Shown: positions 16,069 through 25,569, counted from the stretch's first letter. The stretch is DNA of 64,000 nucleotides from Thioclava marina (GCF_002020135.1 NZ_MPZS01000001.1:1798001-1862000); one strand, 5' to 3'. Numbers and translations are program-made. The notes: generated from the sequence alone by a model not told the origin.

Positions 16069-18108
16069 TCAGCGGCCCAGAATGAAGGACTGCGGATTGC
16101 GCTCGATCATCCGCGCGAGCGATCCGATATCGGCAATCGACCGGCGCAGCTCTCGCAGCATATTGACCGTCTCGTTCGAGAAATTCGAGCCCCGGCCATA
16201 GGTCGCGACCAGCGCCTGCGCCTGATCGACGAGCGATTGCAATTGCCGGGTCAGCTCGGGCAAGCGATCACTCGCCTTCGAGACGGATTGCGCGGCACTT
16301 TGCGCGGCGTCGAGCGTTTCGTTGAGCTTCTCGGCCGCGCCCGCCTGGCGCAGTTGCTCGAGGATCGCCGCGGTTTGTTCCAGCGTGGCGTTGAGCGATT
16401 GCGGCAGATCCTGCGTGCCGGGCTTGTTCAGAAGCCCGTTGATATCGGCAAGGATCGCATCAAGCTTGTCACCCATATCCTTGAGCGGCATATCCGCGAT
16501 GGCCGAGGCCGCGCGATCGGCGGAGGCCAGCGTCTGATCGAGGCCCGAGATTTCCTCCAGCACCGAAGAGGCCGCCTCCGTCACCCGATCGAGCGCGGCG
16601 ACGGTCTTGTCGGCCGCATCCTTTTCGTTGAGATCGGACGCGAAGGTCTTGAGCTGTTCGAGAAGCCCCGACAGTTCACCCGGCACCTTGCGCGTGTCCT
16701 CGCTCTCGGCCACGGCGGAGATCGAGTCGAGCGTGCGGATCGCGGAGTTCATCAGATCCTCGATCGGCAGACCCTCGATCCGCTTGAATACGCCCTTGGC
16801 CGATTTCGCCAGATCGTTCTCGGCTGCCGGCGCGGTCGGGATTGACGGGAAGGGCTGGGTGTCGAGGTTCATCTCGGCGGCAGCCACATCTGGGACATCC
16901 GAAAGCTCGATCACCATTGTCCCGCCCAGAAGACCGATTGCCGCGATCCGGGCACGCAGCCCGCCCTCGACCTCGCCTTGCAGGAACTGCGTCACCGATT
17001 CCGCATCGGCATCCCGCGCGAGCCCCAGCCGGTCGGGCGAAAGGGCGATCGTCACCTGCTGTTGGGCATAGCGCTGCCCCGACGCATCGGTATGGATCTT
17101 GATCGCGAGCGCGGTCACCTCACCCGCCTCGACGCCGCGGAACTGCACCTTGGAGCCGATCTCCAGCCCCTGCACGGGGTCATCGAACAAAAGCGTGTAA
17201 CGCGGCGGGTCGACCACATCCGACTGGAAGACAGAGTTTTCGGCCGTATCCTTGCTGCCATAGAGCCGGAACGCATGGCCATTCTCGACAAGATCACCAC
17301 CCGAGGTGAAGGTCTCGAACTCCACCCCGCCCTGCACCAGAGTCGCCAGCGAGCGCACGTCAAGCGTAAGCCCCGACGCATCGAACTTCACCGAGAAGCC
17401 GGACGTGTCCCAGAACCGCGTCGCGGTGGTCAGAAGCTGGTTATGCGGCGCCTCGATGAAAGCGTCGACCACGACACCCGAGCCGTCCTTGTCGAGCCGC
17501 AGGTTCTGCAAATGGCCCACCGTCAGCCCGTGATAGAGCACCGGCGCACCATCGACGATCCCGCCCGCATCCTTGGCGCGCAGCTCGATGATCGTGCCGC
17601 GCGTCGGGTCTGGGGAAATCGGCGGTTGCTCGAGCCCTTCGAAGCGGGTCTGCGGTGCCGCTGCCTTGTCGTTCCAGAAGCCCTCGATATAGGTGCCCGA
17701 CAGCACCGTGCCGAGATTTTCGATCCCGCGCGCGGAGACCTCGGGACGCACCAGCCAGAACTTGGTTTCGTTATCGACATAGGGCGCGACATCCTTGTCG
17801 ACCCTCACGCCAAGCCGCACCTTGGTCAGATCCGGCGTGAATCCGATCGTTTCGACCTTGCCGACCTCGACCTCGCGGAATTTCAGCGGCGTGCCGATCT
17901 CGACACCGGTGGCATCCTTGAAGTCGATCTCGATCAGCATGCCCCGGTCGGAAAACGTCTTCCACGCAACCCCGAGCGTAATCAGAAGAGCGATCAGCGG
18001 CACCACCCAGACGACCGAAAGCCGCGTCCAGATCGGGCGCGGAGCCTCGGAGGTTTCAAGCTGGGCCGGCATGGGCTCTGAGGAGCCGGGGTCGGAATTG
18101 TCACTCAT
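16069..18108 (-). CDS. pqiB: Intermembrane lipid transport protein PqiB (MCE domains)
   Basis: 679-residue protein with a cytoplasmic N-terminus, one membrane segment (about 29-48, VVWVVPLIALLITLGVAW) and three MCE/MlaD domains (about 50-150, 165-270 and 290-420; entry motifs such as GVEIGTPLKFREVEVGKVE, GGIVDGAPVLYHGLTVG and GLEIGSKVQFRGVEAGEV). A long C-terminal helical region (about 450-670) would form the tunnel needle seen in E. coli PqiB. It carries lipids across the periplasm with PqiA and PqiC. The start overlaps the pqiA2 stop in TGATG. Confidence 0.93.
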   Translation of the reverse strand: MSDNSDPGSSEPMPAQLETSEAPRPIWTRLSVVWVVPLIALLITLGVAWKTFSDRGMLIEIDFKDATGVEIGTPLKFREVEVGKVETIGFTPDLTKVRLGVRVDKDVAPYVDNETKFWLVRPEVSARGIENLGTVLSGTYIEGFWNDKAAAPQTRFEGLEQPPISPDPTRGTIIELRAKDAGGIVDGAPVLYHGLTVGHLQNLRLDKDGSGVVVDAFIEAPHNQLLTTATRFWDTSGFSVKFDASGLTLDVRSLATLVQGGVEFETFTSGGDLVENGHAFRLYGSKDTAENSVFQSDVVDPPRYTLLFDDPVQGLEIGSKVQFRGVEAGEVTALAIKIHTDASGQRYAQQQVTIALSPDRLGLARDADAESVTQFLQGEVEGGLRARIAAIGLLGGTMVIELSDVPDVAAAEMNLDTQPFPSIPTAPAAENDLAKSAKGVFKRIEGLPIEDLMNSAIRTLDSISAVAESEDTRKVPGELSGLLEQLKTFASDLNEKDAADKTVAALDRVTEAASSVLEEISGLDQTLASADRAASAIADMPLKDMGDKLDAILADINGLLNKPGTQDLPQSLNATLEQTAAILEQLRQAGAAEKLNETLDAAQSAAQSVSKASDRLPELTRQLQSLVDQAQALVATYGRGSNFSNETVNMLRELRRSIADIGSLARMIERNPQSFILGR

Positions 18109-18740
18109 CAAATCACTCTTTCGGGGCCGCGCCAGATCAGGCGCGGGTCAAAGCTTTGGGCGGAAAGCATGGTGAATGCAACCGACAGGGCAAAGGACGC
18201 CGCGGCCGGTCCGGGATGGATCGAGGCGACAAATCCCAGTTGCACCAGCGCCGAGAGGATCGCCACCACGAACACGTCGATCATCGACCAGCGGCCAATG
18301 AACTCGACCACCTCAAAGAGACGCAGATGCGGATGCCCGCCGCGGCGTTTCTCGTTGCCCACCGCAAGCGCGAGATAGGCGACCGCGATGAACTTGCCGA
18401 TCGGGATCATCACCGAGGCAACGAAAATGATCAGCGCGACGCCGTAATTGTGATGCCGCCAGAGCTCGATCGCACCGCCGACGATGGTGTTTTTCTGCTC
18501 CGCGCCAAGCGTTGCGGTGCGCAGCATCGGATAGAGGTTTGCCGGGATGTAGAAAATCAATCCCGCCAGCCACCACGCCCAAACCGCTTGCAGGCCATGG
18601 GTGTCCACCTTGCGCAGTTTTGCGCCGCACCGCTCGCAATAGCTGTGATCGCGCGTCCAGACCTTGCCGCAGCGCGTGCAGCCGATCAGCCCCGCATCGG
18701 TCGCGGTGAGCACGTTTACTTGCGTTCGATCGCGTCCCAT
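18108..18740 (-). CDS. pqiA: PqiA-like inner membrane protein, second half-length copy
   Basis: About 210 residues. It has a zinc-ribbon-like start, CTRCGKVWTRDHSYCERCGAKL, then four membrane segments matching one repeat unit of E. coli PqiA (SIDFY-like helix starting LIFYIPANLYPML, then IIFVASVMIPIGKFIAV). In E. coli PqiA is one protein of two such units; here the units are separate genes. The start is uncertain: ATG 18740 overlaps pqiA1 by 25 bp, whereas GTG 18713, just after the pqiA1 stop, would remove nine residues. Neither has a strong ribosome site. Confidence 0.82.
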   Translation of the reverse strand: MGRDRTQVNVLTATDAGLIGCTRCGKVWTRDHSYCERCGAKLRKVDTHGLQAVWAWWLAGLIFYIPANLYPMLRTATLGAEQKNTIVGGAIELWRHHNYGVALIIFVASVMIPIGKFIAVAYLALAVGNEKRRGGHPHLRLFEVVEFIGRWSMIDVFVVAILSALVQLGFVASIHPGPAAASFALSVAFTMLSAQSFDPRLIWRGPERVI

Positions 18741-19351
18741 ATCGTCCACTTGCTGACAAAGGAATCCTTCAGGGCGATCACGATGATCAGCGCGCAAAAC
18801 GCCCAGAAGGCGGGCCCGAGCGAGACCTTGGCGAGCCCCGCGAGCTTCACCAGTGCCACTGCGGTCCCGATGATGAAGATCTCGGCCATCGCCCAGGGCT
18901 GGCTTTCTTCGGCCAGCCGGAACATCGTCGCGGCATGCGGCCAGGCGGGCCGTCCGTTTGCCAGAGGCCAGAGCGTGTAGATCAACGCCACGAAACGGAA
19001 GATCGGCAGTGCCACGATCATCGACAGAACCGCGAAGGCCAACGGCGCGAGCCACCCTTCCGAAAACGCCATCGCAACGCCGAAGATCGAGCTTTCATGA
19101 TGAAGACCACGCGCCGAAATCTCGAGGAACGGGAAGAAGATCGCCCCGATCATCAGGATCATGCCCGTAAAGGACAGCGCGATCACATGCAGGAAGGACC
19201 GTTCTCGCGGCGAGATCAGGACCGTCCCGCAACGTCGGCAGCGCGCACGCTTGCCGTCTGGCAGATGCTGGGCCTGGTGCAACGCATCGCATTGCGGACA
19301 AGCCATCAGCTGTGCCGGATCGAGTTCAAGTGGGGCGGACTGAAAGCTCAT
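18716..19351 (-). CDS. pqiA: PqiA-like inner membrane protein, first half-length copy
   Basis: 211 residues, with an N-terminal zinc ribbon CPQCD and CRRCGTVL (about 18-45) followed by four membrane segments beginning FLHVIALSFTGMILMIGAIF. It is the first repeat unit of a split PqiA. It heads the operon that continues to pqiA2, pqiB and pqiC. No Shine-Dalgarno sequence is visible before ATG 19351; instead an inverted repeat abuts the start. Confidence 0.85.
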   Translation of the reverse strand: MSFQSAPLELDPAQLMACPQCDALHQAQHLPDGKRARCRRCGTVLISPRERSFLHVIALSFTGMILMIGAIFFPFLEISARGLHHESSIFGVAMAFSEGWLAPLAFAVLSMIVALPIFRFVALIYTLWPLANGRPAWPHAATMFRLAEESQPWAMAEIFIIGTAVALVKLAGLAKVSLGPAFWAFCALIIVIALKDSFVSKWTIWDAIERK

Positions 19352-19352
19352 T

Positions 19353-19373
19353 GGACAAATTTAGTGATTGTCC
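19353..19373. promoter_or_regulatory. Inverted repeat at the pqiA1 start, possible operator
   Basis: GGACAA (19353-19358) and TTGTCC (19368-19373) form a perfect dyad with a 9-base spacer, ending one base before the pqiA1 start codon. It lies between the divergent pqi operon and motB. No regulator is known to me for this motif. Confidence 0.4.
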
Positions 19374-19475
19374 GTTCCACGACAAGCAATCCGCGAAATA
19401 GCACGCATTTTATCCGTCAACGGGCTGTTAATGCGGCATTGCTACATCGGTCTTCGGGTGAAAAGAGGTGGTGGG

Positions 19476-20324
19476 ATGAGCAACCGCGACAATGCGGCGC
19501 CAATCATCATCAAGCGCAAGAAGATTTCGGGCGGCGACGGTCACCACGGCGGGGCATGGAAAGTTGCCTATGCCGATTTCGTCACCGCCATGATGGCCTT
19601 CTTCATGCTGATGTGGTTGCTGAACGCGACAACCGAGAAACAACGCAAGGGGATCGCGGATTACTTCAATCCGACGGTCCCGATCAACCGGATCTCCGGC
19701 GGCGGCGAGGGCGCATTCGGAGGTGATTCCGTCTTTTCCGAAGACCAGATCGCGCAGACCGGAACCGGTGCGGCCTCATACCGCCCCACCGAAGAACGAC
19801 AAGCCCGCGGGCAAAGCTCTGCCGAGGACAAGCAGGAAACCGACAAGGCGCAGTTCGACCAGATGTCGAAGTCGATCGAACAGGCGCTCACCGGGGTGGG
19901 TGGCGAGTCGATGGTCACCCAGCAACTCGCGCGCCACATCGTTACCAGGCTCACCGACGAAGGCCTGATCGTCGAGTTCTTCGATCTTCCCGGAGAACCA
20001 CTGTTCTTCGCCGACAGTGCGGCACCAGAACCGATCCTCGAAGAGCTGGCGACCATGCTTTCGCGGGTATTCGGACTCGTGCAAAGCGATCTCGCGATCA
20101 ACGGGCATACCCGCGCCTATCCGCAAATGCTCGCGCAAGACCCCGCCTGGGAACTTTCGAGCGCCCGGGCCCAGGCGATGCGCGGCCTGCTCGAAGGCGC
20201 CGGTTTCGAGAAACGCCGGATCCAGCGCGTCACCGGTTATGCCGACCGAAAACCTTCCGTGAAACAACCGATGGACGGGCGCAACAACCGGCTGGAAGTG
20301 ATCTTGCTGCGCGACCGCCGCTAA
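19476..20324 (+). CDS. motB: Flagellar motor stator protein MotB
   Basis: 282-residue stator subunit. The N-terminal part is KVAYADFVTAMMAFFMLMWLLN (about 29-50): one membrane helix with the proton-binding Asp in YADF. A proline- and charge-rich linker follows, then an OmpA-like peptidoglycan-binding domain (about 165-280: LAINGHTRAYP, ELSSARAQAMRGLLEGAG, GRNNRLEVILL). The start at 19476 follows GAGGTGGTGGG and fits the cytoplasmic tail; the frame is open to 19368. No motA is adjacent. It precedes flgE and probably belongs with the flagellar block. Confidence 0.93.
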   Translation: MSNRDNAAPIIIKRKKISGGDGHHGGAWKVAYADFVTAMMAFFMLMWLLNATTEKQRKGIADYFNPTVPINRISGGGEGAFGGDSVFSEDQIAQTGTGAASYRPTEERQARGQSSAEDKQETDKAQFDQMSKSIEQALTGVGGESMVTQQLARHIVTRLTDEGLIVEFFDLPGEPLFFADSAAPEPILEELATMLSRVFGLVQSDLAINGHTRAYPQMLAQDPAWELSSARAQAMRGLLEGAGFEKRRIQRVTGYADRKPSVKQPMDGRNNRLEVILLRDRR

Positions 20325-20421
20325 CCGTGTTTTCGGATTCTCGCGACTGTTAGGGGGATCTTAAACACCCGTGCGCCAGTGTGGCTGCCAATTTCGGACG
20401 CAGCAGCAGAAAGGCGCACTC

Positions 20422-21756
20422 ATGTCCATTTCCTCCTCGCTGAACGCGGGCGTTGCCGGTCTGGCCGCGAATGCCACCCGGCTCGCCACGATCTCGGACA
20501 ACATCGCGAATTCGGGTACATATGGCTACAAACGGGCAATCGCCGAATTCGAGAGCATGGTGATCAACCAGGCACGCGGCGCAGGCTCCTATTCGGCTGG
20601 CGGCGTACGCGCGGCGACAACGCGCCTGATCGAAGAACGCGGGTCGCTCGTCTCCACCGCCAATGCGCTCGACATCGCCGTGGCGGGGCGCGGCATGCTT
20701 CCGGTGATCCCCTCGGTATCGCTCGACAACACCACCGGCGATCAGCCGATGATGATGACAACCACAGGGGCCTTCCGCACCGATGCCGACGGCACGCTGA
20801 AAACGGATTCGGGGCTGGTTCTGCTCGGCTGGCCAGCCAATGCAGATGGAACGATCCCGGTCCTGCCGCGCGACACGACCTCTGGGCTCGAACCCGTGGT
20901 GATCAATGCCAACCAGACCGCTGGCGATCCAACGACGCGGATGAACCTCGGGGTGAATCTGCCCGCGGTCGATACCGATGCCGGCGCAACCGGAGAGGCA
21001 CTGCCGCTGTCGGTCGAATATTTCGGCAACCTCGGCACTTCTGAGACGCTTGATGTCAGCTTCACGCCCACGATCCCGGCCACCGGTTCGTCGAACACCT
21101 GGACGATGGTGATCCGTGACAGCGCGACCGTCGACGATCCGGCGACCGTGGCGACGGATGAAAGCATCATCGGCGAATATACCCTGACCTTCGACGACAG
21201 CCGCGGCGCGGGCGGCACGCTGGCTTCGGTCACTGTGGTTTCTGGCGGCACCTACGATACGGCGACAGGCGCGCTCTCTCTCACCGTCGCGGGCGGTCCG
21301 CTCGAAGTGACGATCGGCAAGATCGGTGACACCAACGGACTGACCCAGCTCTCCGACAGTTTCGCCCCCACCTCGATCACCAAGGATGGCTCGCCCGTGG
21401 GCAATCTCACCGCGGTCGAGATCGACGAGAACGGCTATATCAAGGCGACCTACGACACCGGTTTCATTCGCACGGTCTACCAGATCCCGCTGGTCGATGT
21501 GCCCAACCAGAACGGGTTGATCGCGCTCGACAACCAGACCTTCCAGGTCTCGCCTACCTCGGGGTCGTTCTTCTTGTGGGATGCCGGCGACGGCCCGACC
21601 GGCTCGGTCGAGGGTTACGCACGCGAGGGATCGACCGTCGATGTCGCGCAGGAACTTACCAATCTGATCCAGACGCAACGCGCCTATTCCTCGAATGCGA
21701 AGGTGATCCAGACAGTCGACGAGATGTTGCAGGAGACGACGAATATCAAGCGCTGA
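20422..21756 (+). CDS. flgE: Flagellar hook protein FlgE
   Basis: 444-residue hook protein. The N-terminal flagellar rod/hook signature is SLNAGVAGLAANATRLATISDNIANSGTYGYK, split here as SSLNAGVAGLAANATRLA then TISDNIANSGTYGYK (residues 4-36). The conserved C-terminus is VDVAQELTNLIQTQRAYSSNAK then VIQTVDEMLQETTNIKR. The middle is variable, as usual. It polymerises outside the cell via the flagellar export apparatus. AAAGGCGC precedes the ATG. flgK follows after 30 bp. Confidence 0.93.
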   Translation: MSISSSLNAGVAGLAANATRLATISDNIANSGTYGYKRAIAEFESMVINQARGAGSYSAGGVRAATTRLIEERGSLVSTANALDIAVAGRGMLPVIPSVSLDNTTGDQPMMMTTTGAFRTDADGTLKTDSGLVLLGWPANADGTIPVLPRDTTSGLEPVVINANQTAGDPTTRMNLGVNLPAVDTDAGATGEALPLSVEYFGNLGTSETLDVSFTPTIPATGSSNTWTMVIRDSATVDDPATVATDESIIGEYTLTFDDSRGAGGTLASVTVVSGGTYDTATGALSLTVAGGPLEVTIGKIGDTNGLTQLSDSFAPTSITKDGSPVGNLTAVEIDENGYIKATYDTGFIRTVYQIPLVDVPNQNGLIALDNQTFQVSPTSGSFFLWDAGDGPTGSVEGYAREGSTVDVAQELTNLIQTQRAYSSNAKVIQTVDEMLQETTNIKR

Positions 21757-21786
21757 TCCTGACCGGATCGGCTCACGGAGGCCATC

Positions 21787-23241
21787 ATGAGTATCTCTCA
21801 GTCCCTTTCCAATGCCGTGTCGGGCCTCAACGCGGCCTCGCGCATGGCCGAGGTCGTGGCCTCCAACACCGCCAACGCGCTGACCGAAGGCTACGCCAAG
21901 CGCGAGATCCGCCTGGGCGCGCAGGTGTTGGGGGGCAACGGCGCGGGTGTGCGCGTTCTGAGCGTCGACCGCATGGTGAATGAAGGCCTGCGCAGCGACC
22001 TGCGCCTCGCCGATGCAGCGGCCGGAAACGCATCTCTGCGCAGCGAATTCCATGCACAGCTCGAGGGCTGGCTTGGAACGCCCGAGGATCCGAACTCTCT
22101 GTCACAGAAACTTGCTGATTTCGAAGCGACACTTGTCGAAGCTGCAAGCCGCCCCGACAGTGACGCGCGCCTCGCCGCCGTTCTCGAAAGCGCAGATGCG
22201 ATCGCCACTCATCTCAACAGCGTTTCGCGCAACCTTCAGGAAACCCGGATCGACGCCGATCAACAGATCGCGAAGCAGATCGACTTTCTCAACGACACGC
22301 TGACACAGATCGACGATCTGAACGCCACCATCCTCGCCGAGCGCGCCTCCGGCCACGACGCCAATGCGCTTCTCGACCAAAGGCAGGCACTCGTCGATCA
22401 GGTGTCGCAAATCGTGCCGGTACGGCAGGTCGCGCGCGAGAACGATCAGATCGCACTTTTCACCACCGGCGGCGCGATCCTGCTCGAGGGTACCCCCGCC
22501 CGGATCGGCTTTACTCCGACGGGCATCATCACTGCGGATATGACTGAAAACGGCGGGGCGCTTTCCGGGCTCACGCTGAATGGAATGGAAATTTCCAGCG
22601 CCGATGAGCGGGTGATGGGCGGCGGTACACTCGGCGCGCTCTTCGCGATCCGCGACGAGATTGCTCCTGACGCCCAAAGCCAGATCGACGCTTACGCCCG
22701 CGATCTGATCGGACGTTTTTCCGATCCTGCGCTCGATCCCACGCTCGCAAGCGGTGTGCCGGGTCTGTTCACCGACAATGGCGGCCCGGCCGATCCTCTC
22801 TCTGAGACCGGTCTCGCGAGCCGCATCGAGATCAACGCGCGGGCCGATCCCGCCCAAGGGGGCGCCCTCTGGCGCCTTCGCGACGGGCTAGGGGCAATTG
22901 CCCCGGGCCCGGTCGGAAATTCCGAGCATCTCTCTGCTCTGGTTGATGCGCTTGCTCGGGAATCCTTGCCCGTCTCGGGGGATTTCGGACCTTCCCTGCG
23001 TAGCAGTTCCGGTCTCGCCGCCGATCTGCTTTCCCGCGTTTCAACTGCTCGCCAGTCCGCCCAGTCACGCGAAATCTTCTCCGCAACGCGCCATGAGACC
23101 TTGAATACGATGGCGCTCTCCGAGGGCGTCGATACCGATCAGGAAATGCAGAACCTCCTTCGGGTCGAAGAACTTTACGCCGCCAATGCCCGCGTCATTC
23201 AAACCGTCGACGCCCTGATCCAACAGCTTCTGGAGTTGTGA
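21787..23241 (+). CDS. flgK: Flagellar hook-associated protein 1 FlgK
   Basis: 484-residue hook-filament junction protein. It shares the N-terminal axial-protein signature (SLSNAVSGLNAASRMAEVVA, then SNTANALTEGYAKREI) and the C-terminal coiled region ending MQNLLRVEELYAANARVIQT. The central segment LNDTLTQIDDLNATILAERASG with LLDQRQALVDQVSQIVPV is characteristic of FlgK and separates it from FlgE. CGGAGG precedes the ATG. flgL starts two bases after its stop. Confidence 0.94.
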   Translation: MSISQSLSNAVSGLNAASRMAEVVASNTANALTEGYAKREIRLGAQVLGGNGAGVRVLSVDRMVNEGLRSDLRLADAAAGNASLRSEFHAQLEGWLGTPEDPNSLSQKLADFEATLVEAASRPDSDARLAAVLESADAIATHLNSVSRNLQETRIDADQQIAKQIDFLNDTLTQIDDLNATILAERASGHDANALLDQRQALVDQVSQIVPVRQVARENDQIALFTTGGAILLEGTPARIGFTPTGIITADMTENGGALSGLTLNGMEISSADERVMGGGTLGALFAIRDEIAPDAQSQIDAYARDLIGRFSDPALDPTLASGVPGLFTDNGGPADPLSETGLASRIEINARADPAQGGALWRLRDGLGAIAPGPVGNSEHLSALVDALARESLPVSGDFGPSLRSSSGLAADLLSRVSTARQSAQSREIFSATRHETLNTMALSEGVDTDQEMQNLLRVEELYAANARVIQTVDALIQQLLEL

Positions 23242-23242
23242 G

Positions 23243-24247
23243 ATGAACTACCTTTCCGTCGGTGACATGGCGCAGAGCTTTCAGATGCGGCAGCATAACC
23301 TGCAACTGAAGACCGCCATGACCACGCTGACCGAAGAAGTGATCAGCGGGATCAAGCAGGATCTCGGCGCCGCGGTTTCCGGCGATTTCATCTCCCTTGC
23401 CGGGATAGATCGCAGCCTCACAATGCTTGAATCCTACGATATCGCCACGACCGAAGCCGACCTGATTGCCGGGACCATGCAGCAATCGCTGCAAACGCTC
23501 CGTTATCTTAATGACGGCATTGGCGTAGCCCTGCTATCGGCCGCGACGACCGCGACAAAGCCTATGATCGATGCGACCGTCAACGACGCGGCGACGCGGT
23601 TTGATACGTTGATATCGACCCTGAACACGAATCTGGCCGGTCGATATCTTTTCTCTGGCGCTGCGACCGATACAAGGCCTCTGCCCGGGGCCGACGTGAT
23701 CCTGGCCGCCCTTTCTTCCGAACTCTCCGGCGTTACCGATGCCAGTGACGCAATCACGCGGATCGACAACTGGTTCGATGATCCCGCGGGGTTCGCCGCC
23801 ACACAGTATCAAGGTGACGCGTCACACTCTCAAATCCGGATCGCGGAGGGTGAGGTCACGCGGATCGAGATCACCGCGATCGACCCCGCGCTTCGCGACG
23901 CGATGAAGGGGTTCGCCATGGCGGCTCTGTTGGCGGAGGGCTTGTTTTCGGGCGATCTGGAAGCCCGGAGCAGCCTAGTGACCGCCGCAGGCGAGCGGGT
24001 GATCCAAGGAGACGACACACTCGCCGGTCTCGCGGCAAATCTCGGCACGGTCGAGGCCAGGATCGCCGATGCCAAGGTGAGAAACGGGGCCGAACGTTCC
24101 GCGCTCGAGATCGCGCGCACAGAATTGATCGGCGCCGATCCGTACGAAAGTGCAAGCGCGCTCGAAGCGGTTCGAACCCAGTTGGAAACTCTTTACACGC
24201 TCACATCGCGGCTTTCGTCGCTGTCGATGACGGATTATCTGCGATGA
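23243..24247 (+). CDS. flgL: Flagellar hook-associated protein 3 FlgL
   Basis: 334-residue flagellin-like junction protein. The helical N-terminus MNYLSVGDMAQSFQMRQHN and the motif NLAGRYLFSGAATDTRPL (about 130-147), typical of FlgL, are visible. The C-terminal helix ends LETLYTLTSRLSSLSMTDYL, resembling flagellin. It links FlgK to the filament. The start is two bases from the flgK stop and the stop overlaps the flgI start by four bases, so the genes are coupled. Confidence 0.92.
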   Translation: MNYLSVGDMAQSFQMRQHNLQLKTAMTTLTEEVISGIKQDLGAAVSGDFISLAGIDRSLTMLESYDIATTEADLIAGTMQQSLQTLRYLNDGIGVALLSAATTATKPMIDATVNDAATRFDTLISTLNTNLAGRYLFSGAATDTRPLPGADVILAALSSELSGVTDASDAITRIDNWFDDPAGFAATQYQGDASHSQIRIAEGEVTRIEITAIDPALRDAMKGFAMAALLAEGLFSGDLEARSSLVTAAGERVIQGDDTLAGLAANLGTVEARIADAKVRNGAERSALEIARTELIGADPYESASALEAVRTQLETLYTLTSRLSSLSMTDYLR

Positions 24248-25341
24248 AAATCTTCCTTCTTCTCCTCACTTTGCTCCTCCCCGAGTTCGCAAGTGCCGCA
24301 CCGATCCGGATCAAGGATCTCGTCGAATTCGACGGCGTCCGGGGCAACGATTTGATTGGCTACGGGCTCGTGGTCGGGCTCAACGGCACCGGCGACGGGC
24401 TGCGCAATGCGCCTTTCACGGAAGAAATCATGTCGAACATGCTCGAGAGGCTTGGCGTTAACGTTACTGGAGAGCAATTCCGACCGAAGAACGTCGCCGC
24501 CGTGATGATCACCGCGACACTTCCCCCCTTCGCCCGCGCTGGAAGCCAGATCGACGTTACGGTCTCGGCGATCGGCGACTCAAAGAGCCTGCTCGGCGGG
24601 ACATTGGTGATGACACCGCTCAAGGCGGCGGACGGCGAGATTTATGCCGTTGCGCAGGGAACGATCATCGCCGGGGGCGCGAGCGCCGGGGGCCAGGGGG
24701 CCTCGGTCACGCAAGGTGTGCCGACATCGGGCAACATCCCCTCGGGCGGACGGGTCGAACGCGAGATTGATTTCACGATCAATGATCTCGCGACCATCCG
24801 TCTTGCCCTACGCACGCCCGATTTCACCACCGCCGCGCGGATCGAGGGCGTCATCAATCGTGAATACGGCAGGCGAGTCGCCGAGATGATGGATGGCGGG
24901 ACGGTCGCGCTGAACATCCGTTCGACCGGGGCGCGCTCTGTCGCCCATGCGATCGGCCGGGTCGAGAACCTCTCGGTGGAGCCAGAGCAGCGCGCGCGTG
25001 TCGTCGTCGATCAGCGCTCCGGTACGATCGTCATGGGGCAGAACGTTCGTATCTCCCACGTCGCCGTCAGTCAGGGGAACCTGACACTGAAAGTCGAGGA
25101 GCATCCCCTCGTCGTACAGCCGAACCCGTTTTCGCAAGGCGAGACGGTGATCGTACCGCGTTCACAGGCAAGCCTCACCGAAGAGCCCGGACTCCGTATG
25201 GCCGAAATCGCGGAAGGCAGCACACTTTCGGAGGTGGTTTCGGGGCTCAACGCGCTCGGCGTGAGTCCCCGCGACATGATCGACATCCTCAAGAGCATCA
25301 ACTCCGCCGGTGCGTTGCATGCTGAATTCATCGTGAATTGA
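24244..25341 (+). CDS. flgI: Flagellar P-ring protein FlgI
   Basis: 365-residue periplasmic P-ring subunit, with a signal peptide (MKIFLLLLTLLLPEFASAA). Family motifs follow at once: RIKDLVEFDGVRGNDLIGYG and LVVGLNGTGDGLRNAPFT (about 22-62), then DVTVSAIGDSKSLLGGTLVMTPL (in the ORF about 102) and the C-terminal SLSEVVSGLNALGVSPRDMI-like end with ILKSINSAGALHAEF. It surrounds the rod in the peptidoglycan layer. It is translationally coupled to flgL by a 4-bp overlap. A bidirectional terminator follows 100 bp later. Confidence 0.95.
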   Translation: MKIFLLLLTLLLPEFASAAPIRIKDLVEFDGVRGNDLIGYGLVVGLNGTGDGLRNAPFTEEIMSNMLERLGVNVTGEQFRPKNVAAVMITATLPPFARAGSQIDVTVSAIGDSKSLLGGTLVMTPLKAADGEIYAVAQGTIIAGGASAGGQGASVTQGVPTSGNIPSGGRVEREIDFTINDLATIRLALRTPDFTTAARIEGVINREYGRRVAEMMDGGTVALNIRSTGARSVAHAIGRVENLSVEPEQRARVVVDQRSGTIVMGQNVRISHVAVSQGNLTLKVEEHPLVVQPNPFSQGETVIVPRSQASLTEEPGLRMAEIAEGSTLSEVVSGLNALGVSPRDMIDILKSINSAGALHAEFIVN

Positions 25342-25442
25342 ATATGCGATTGAACATGCAAGCCCCGATGGTTGCATGATTGTCCCGCGGCGCAAGTTTC
25401 AGCCAAACGCCCTTTAGCGCGCATTTCGCAATGATCGAAACG

Positions 25443-25472
25443 AAAGCAGCCGCCCCTGAGGGCGGCTGCTTT
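25443..25472. terminator. Bidirectional terminator between flgI and tRNA-Thr
   Basis: A 13-bp perfect stem (AAAGCAGCCGCCC with its complement) around a CTGA loop, flanked by A's and T's. It can end transcription of flgI from the left and of the tRNA from the right. Confidence 0.9.
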
Positions 25473-25493
25473 TCGACTATCTTCTGAGGATAG

Positions 25494-25569
25494 TGGTGCC
25501 GGTGAAGGGACTCGAACCCCCGACCCCATCATTACGAATGACGTGCTCTACCAGCTGAGCTACACCGGC
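25494..25569 (-). tRNA. tRNA-Thr (anticodon CGT)
   Basis: 76-base minus-strand gene with a full cloverleaf. The acceptor stem is GCCGGTG/CACCGGC, the D-arm contains GCTCAGCTGGTAGAGC, and the anticodon stem CGTCA/TGATG encloses the loop TTCGTAA, giving anticodon CGT for ACG codons. The T-arm is GGGGGTTCGAGTCCC-like. The 3' CCA is encoded (25494-25496). Confidence 0.97.

Noticed and set aside
18713-19055. A longer pqiA2 product beginning at 19055
   Set aside because: The extra residues are an out-of-frame reading of pqiA1 with Arg/Asp-rich noise. The real start must be near the pqiA1 stop (18740 or 18713).
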